Assembly: GCA_037200445.1 (NCBI GenBank)
Contig: JBBCGH010000001.1
Coordinates: forward strand, 744,001-808,000
Length of the DNA stretch: 64,000 bases
From: Alphaproteobacteria bacterium
Lineage (GTDB): Bacteria; Pseudomonadota; Alphaproteobacteria; Rhizobiales; Xanthobacteraceae
Direction of reading: 5' to 3'
The notes under the pieces were generated by a model that was not told the origin of the DNA, ran no database searches, and saw only the letters and a program-made list of their open reading frames with translations. Below are positions 60,869-64,000 of this stretch, piece by piece. Positions within the stretch are counted from its first letter, which is position 1, and each line of letters starts with the position of its first letter. Both the position numbers and the translations under genes were made by a program.

Positions 60869-62029
60869 ATGACAACGGCGCTCGAGTTCGACCAGATCCG
60901 CCTGCCGCCCGAATGCGACGAATTGCGCCATGAGGTGCGCACGTTCCTTGCCGATGAGGTGGCGCGCGGCACATTCGATCCGCACCGGCCCGGCCACGGT
61001 GACTCGCATTCCAAGGAATTCTCGCAGCGCACCGGCGCCAAGGGCTGGATCGGCATGACCTGGCCGAAGAAATACGGCGGGCGCGAGCGCAATTTCCTCG
61101 AGCGCTACGTTGTGACCGAGGAATTCCGCGTCGCCAACGCGCCGGTGCGCCTCCACTTCGTCGCCGATCGGCAGAGCGGGCCGATCCTGATGAAATATGC
61201 GCCCGAGCATGTGAAGATGGACGTGCTGCCGCGCATCTGCGCCGGCGAGGTGTGCTTTGCGATCGGCATGAGCGAGCCGGGCTCCGGCTCGGACCTGTTC
61301 GCCGCAAAGACCAAGGCCACCAAGACGAAGGGCGGCTGGCTGATCAACGGCACCAAGATCTGGACCTCGAACGCGCACATCGCCGACTACATGATCGCGC
61401 TGTTCCGCACCTCGCCGCCAACCAAGGAAAACCGGCGGCATGGGCTGACCCAGTTCCTGGTCGACATGAAGACGCCGGGCATCACGGTGAACCCGGTGAT
61501 CCAGCTCACCGGCATGCACGACTTCAACGAGGTCGTGTTCCAGGATGCGTTCATGCCGGACGACCACGTGCTGGGCGAGATCGACGGCGCCTGGAAGCAG
61601 GCGACGAGCGAGCTCGCCTACGAGCGCTCCGGACCGGAGCGCTTCCTCGAGACGTTCTACGTGCTGGTCGAACTGGTGCGCGTGCTGGGCGACAAACCGG
61701 ACGTGCGCAGCGCCGAGGGGCTGGGCCGCCTCGTCGCGCAGCTGCACACGCTGCGCCGCATGTCGGTGTCGGTGAACGGCATGCTGCAGGCCGGCAAGGA
61801 GCCGGTGGTCGAAGGCTCGATCGTGAAGGACATGGGCACAATCTGGGAGCAGAAACTCCCGAATCGCGTGCGCGAGCTAAGCGCGTTCATCGAGGAAACC
61901 GAGGGCAACCGCGCCACGCTGGAAGAGCAGCTGCGCTTTGCCACCATGATCGCGCCCAAGCTCACCATCCAGGGCGGGACCACCGAAGTGCTGCGCGGCA
62001 TCATCGCGCGCGGACTGGGCCTGCGCTGA
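60869..62029 (+). CDS. Acyl-CoA dehydrogenase
   Basis: 386 residues. Family landmarks: MSEPGSGSDLFAAKTKATK (FAD/substrate region, about 134-152), NGTKIWTSNAHIADYMIAL, and the C-terminal IQGGTTEVLRGIIARGLGLR. The end motif has Gly at the position where medium-chain enzymes have the catalytic Glu, so the base must be elsewhere, as in isovaleryl-CoA-type or heteromeric enzymes. Next to the 347-residue homologue; the ADP-forming ligase-like gene follows directly (TGA/ATG at 62030). Confidence 0.9.
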   Translation: MTTALEFDQIRLPPECDELRHEVRTFLADEVARGTFDPHRPGHGDSHSKEFSQRTGAKGWIGMTWPKKYGGRERNFLERYVVTEEFRVANAPVRLHFVADRQSGPILMKYAPEHVKMDVLPRICAGEVCFAIGMSEPGSGSDLFAAKTKATKTKGGWLINGTKIWTSNAHIADYMIALFRTSPPTKENRRHGLTQFLVDMKTPGITVNPVIQLTGMHDFNEVVFQDAFMPDDHVLGEIDGAWKQATSELAYERSGPERFLETFYVLVELVRVLGDKPDVRSAEGLGRLVAQLHTLRRMSVSVNGMLQAGKEPVVEGSIVKDMGTIWEQKLPNRVRELSAFIEETEGNRATLEEQLRFATMIAPKLTIQGGTTEVLRGIIARGLGLR

Positions 62030-63451
62030 ATGCCCGACATCGCAAAGCTGCTGTGGCCGAAGTCGGTCGCGATCATCGGCGCGTCGTCGGATACACGCGG
62101 CCTGCGCGGCCGCATCGTGCAGATCATGCGCAGCCATCCGTATCAGGGCGGGGTCTATCCGGTGAGCCGCAGCGAAACCGAAGTGCAGGGGCTCAAGGCC
62201 TACAAGTCGGTCGCGGAGCTGCCGCCGACCGACTTGGCCGCGATGATCATCCCGGCGCGGTTCGTGCCTCAGGAACTGGAGAATTGCGGCAGGGCCGGCA
62301 TCAAGGCGGCGATCATCCTTTCGTCCGGCTTCGCCGAGGAGAAGGGCGAGGCCGGGCCCGCGCTGCAGAGGGAAGTACAGGCAATCGCGCAGAAATACGA
62401 CATGGCGGTGAGCGGGCCGAACGGCGAGGGCTTCGCCAACACGGCGGCCTCGCTCTGTCCGACGTTCAGTCCCGCGATGGACGCGGGCGATGTGCCGTTG
62501 CTGCCGCGCGCCGATCGCACGCGCGGCCAGATCGCGGTGATCTCGCAGAGCGGCGGCATGGGGTTCGCGTTCTTCGATCACGGGCGGCCGAAGGAATTGT
62601 CGTTTCGCTATATCATCACCACCGGCAACGAGGCCTGTCTTACGGCGAGCGACTTTGCCGAGTTCGTCGTCGACGAGGGCAAGACCGCCGCGGTGCTGAT
62701 GCTCATTGAAGACATCAAGAGCATCGCGACCTTCGAGCGCGCCGCCGCGAAGGCGCTGCGCGCCGGGGTGCCGCTGATCGTCAGCCGGCTTGGCGCTTCG
62801 GAGGCCGGCGGGCGCGCGATTGCGGCGCACACGGCGGCGAAGGGCAACGACGCCGAATATCGCGCGCTGTTTGCGAAATATGGGGTGATCGAGAGCAATG
62901 ATCTCGACGAGATGGTCGATATCGCAGCGGCCTTCGTCGGAATGGGCAACCGGTTGCCCGCGAGCAATCGCGTCGCGATTGCGTCGTCGTCCGGCGGTGG
63001 GGGCGCCTGGGTGGCGGATGCCTGCGCGCTCGCAGGTCTGGAGATGCCGATCCTCGACGACGCGGTGCGCGCCAGGATCGACGCCTACCTGCCGCCGTAC
63101 GGCTGCTCGCAGAACCCGGTCGATGTCACCGCGCAGGCCATCCATGAGCGCGGCTATGCGGAGTTCGCGCGCCTTGCCGCCGAGTCGCCCAACGTCGATG
63201 GCGTGATCCTTGTCGTGACAGGCCGCCATCCGCGCTTTCTCTTGGAGGACCGCGAGCACTTGATCGCGCTCGGCCGCGACTCGAAAAAGCCCGTGCTGCT
63301 CTGGAGCTATACGCGGCCGGCCGCGGTCTGCGTCGATCTGTTGAGCGAGGCGGGCTTGCCGCTGTTCACCAATGTGCACAATTGCGCCCGCGCGATGCGC
63401 GTGATGGCGGACTATCGTGTGGCGCGCGAAAATTTCAGAAAGGGTAGATGA
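62030..63451 (+). CDS. Acetate-CoA ligase (ADP-forming)-type alpha domain protein
   Basis: 473 residues. An N-terminal CoA-binding Rossmann domain (LWPKSVAIIGASSDTRG) and two succinyl-CoA-ligase-like domains; H267 in AAHTAAKGNDAEY is the phosphohistidine position. GQIAVISQSGGMGFAFF and NPVDVTAQ are present. The ATP-grasp (beta) part usual for the full enzyme is missing and no separate beta gene is nearby, so it may pair with an unlinked subunit. It forms or consumes acyl-CoA in the fatty/aromatic acid pathway encoded around it. The stop overlaps the crotonase start region. Confidence 0.88.
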   Translation: MPDIAKLLWPKSVAIIGASSDTRGLRGRIVQIMRSHPYQGGVYPVSRSETEVQGLKAYKSVAELPPTDLAAMIIPARFVPQELENCGRAGIKAAIILSSGFAEEKGEAGPALQREVQAIAQKYDMAVSGPNGEGFANTAASLCPTFSPAMDAGDVPLLPRADRTRGQIAVISQSGGMGFAFFDHGRPKELSFRYIITTGNEACLTASDFAEFVVDEGKTAAVLMLIEDIKSIATFERAAAKALRAGVPLIVSRLGASEAGGRAIAAHTAAKGNDAEYRALFAKYGVIESNDLDEMVDIAAAFVGMGNRLPASNRVAIASSSGGGGAWVADACALAGLEMPILDDAVRARIDAYLPPYGCSQNPVDVTAQAIHERGYAEFARLAAESPNVDGVILVVTGRHPRFLLEDREHLIALGRDSKKPVLLWSYTRPAAVCVDLLSEAGLPLFTNVHNCARAMRVMADYRVARENFRKGR

Positions 63452-64000
63452 TGGCGAACTATCCGGACATCGGCCTGGAGCTTTCCGGCCACGTGGCGAC
63501 GATCGAGATCCAGCGTCCGCCGAACAATTTCTTCGATGTGGTGCTGATCAACTCGATCGCGGACGCGCTGCACGACCTGGACAAGAACGACCAGTGCCGC
63601 GCGGTGGTGCTTGCCGCGCAGGGTAAGGCGTTCTGCGCGGGCGCGAATTTCGGCGACGGGTCGTCGCTGAACAGGGAAGGGCAGCGGCCGGGCGAGGCGA
63701 TGACCCCGATCGGCCACATCTACATCCAGGCGGTGCGGCTGTTCCGCTCCAAGAAGCCGATCGTCGGCGCGATCCATGGCGCGGCGGTCGGCGGCGGGCT
63801 CGGGCTCTCGATGGTGGCAGATTTCCGCGTCGCCTGCCCGGAGACGCGCTTTGTCGGAAACTTCACGCGGCTCGGCTTTCACCCGGGCTTCGGCCTGACA
63901 CACACCTTGCCGGCCGTGATCGGCCAGCAGAACGCCGCGATGATGTTCTACACCAGCCGCCGCGTGACCGGCGAGGAGGCCTATCGGATGGGCCTTGCCG
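63451..64000 (+). CDS. Enoyl-CoA hydratase/isomerase family protein (3' end outside window)
   Basis: About 183 residues before the window ends. The crotonase oxyanion loops are present (FCAGANFGDG; HGAAVGGGLGLSMVADF), but neither catalytic Glu position carries Glu: the first aligns with G in GGGLG, the second with F in NFTRLG. It likely catalyses something other than hydration. ATG at 63451 with AAAGGG 6-7 bp upstream is preferred; ATG at 63448 is one codon earlier and overlaps the ligase stop as ATGA. Confidence 0.85.
   Translation, partial: MANYPDIGLELSGHVATIEIQRPPNNFFDVVLINSIADALHDLDKNDQCRAVVLAAQGKAFCAGANFGDGSSLNREGQRPGEAMTPIGHIYIQAVRLFRSKKPIVGAIHGAAVGGGLGLSMVADFRVACPETRFVGNFTRLGFHPGFGLTHTLPAVIGQQNAAMMFYTSRRVTGEEAYRMGLA

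Overview
This is high-GC chromosomal DNA of an alphaproteobacterium. It most resembles the Bradyrhizobiaceae/Xanthobacteraceae side of Hyphomicrobiales. The gene content fits that group: FixJ-type response regulator, ECF sigma factor, CaiB/BaiF CoA-transferases, a tripartite-tricarboxylate (Bug) receptor, Liv- and Dpp-type ABC transporters, IorAB hydroxylase and several YkuD L,D-transpeptidases. Families of dispersed intergenic palindromes typical of the order also occur. This placement is inference from content; no 16S rRNA, tRNA or CRISPR array was seen, and there is no sign of a phage, insertion sequence or genomic island.

Layout. 1-2.0 kb: truncated FixJ-like regulator, divergent from an ECF sigma factor coupled to a small secreted Cys protein. 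2.2-7.7 kb: six-gene acyl-CoA catabolic operon (acyl-CoA dehydrogenase, crotonase, CoA-transferase, thiolase-like protein, DUF35 protein, SDR). 7.7-9.5 kb: small membrane protein, GlcG-like protein, msrA. 9.7-12.4 kb: elongation factor P with its beta-lysylation enzymes (efp / epmA-epmB). 12.5-18.2 kb: tautomerase, then a membrane-maintenance module (PspA, YiaA/B-like protein, and a lysophospholipid transporter-acyltransferase-ligase fusion) divergent from a TetR regulator, with three near-identical palindromic operators between. 18.3-28.3 kb: L,D-transpeptidase, Gfo/Idh/MocA oxidoreductase, orphan solute-binding protein, IorAB, and an AlgJ/AlgI-like O-acetylation pair. 28.5-39.9 kb: SMP-30-like protein, LVIVD protein plus frameshifted Bug receptor, SleB-like hydrolase, luciferase-like flavoprotein, M15-like and YkuD-like envelope enzymes, small secreted proteins. 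39.9-49.0 kb: isochorismatase-like hydrolase, frameshifted hyuA, hyuB, and a complete Liv-type ABC transporter, all on the minus strand. 49.2-52.1 kb: metallo-beta-lactamase / CitE-like lyase / CoA-transferase operon. 52.3-59.6 kb: PQQ-type sugar dehydrogenase and a Dpp-type ABC transporter. 59.8-64.0 kb: two acyl-CoA dehydrogenases, an ADP-forming CoA-ligase-like protein and a crotonase cut by the window end.

How it works together. Most of the window imports organic substrates (Liv, Dpp and Bug receptors) and degrades them as CoA thioesters or by ring-opening amidohydrolysis. A second theme is envelope care: three or four peptidoglycan enzymes and the PspA/Aas module. Two genes (Bug receptor, hyuA) carry single-base frameshifts in otherwise intact reading frames, so either assembly error or recent inactivation must be considered. 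The strongest candidates for something new are the operator-controlled PspA-YiaA/B-LplT/PlsC/Aas module and the LVIVD protein with a sigma-70-region-3-like insert.
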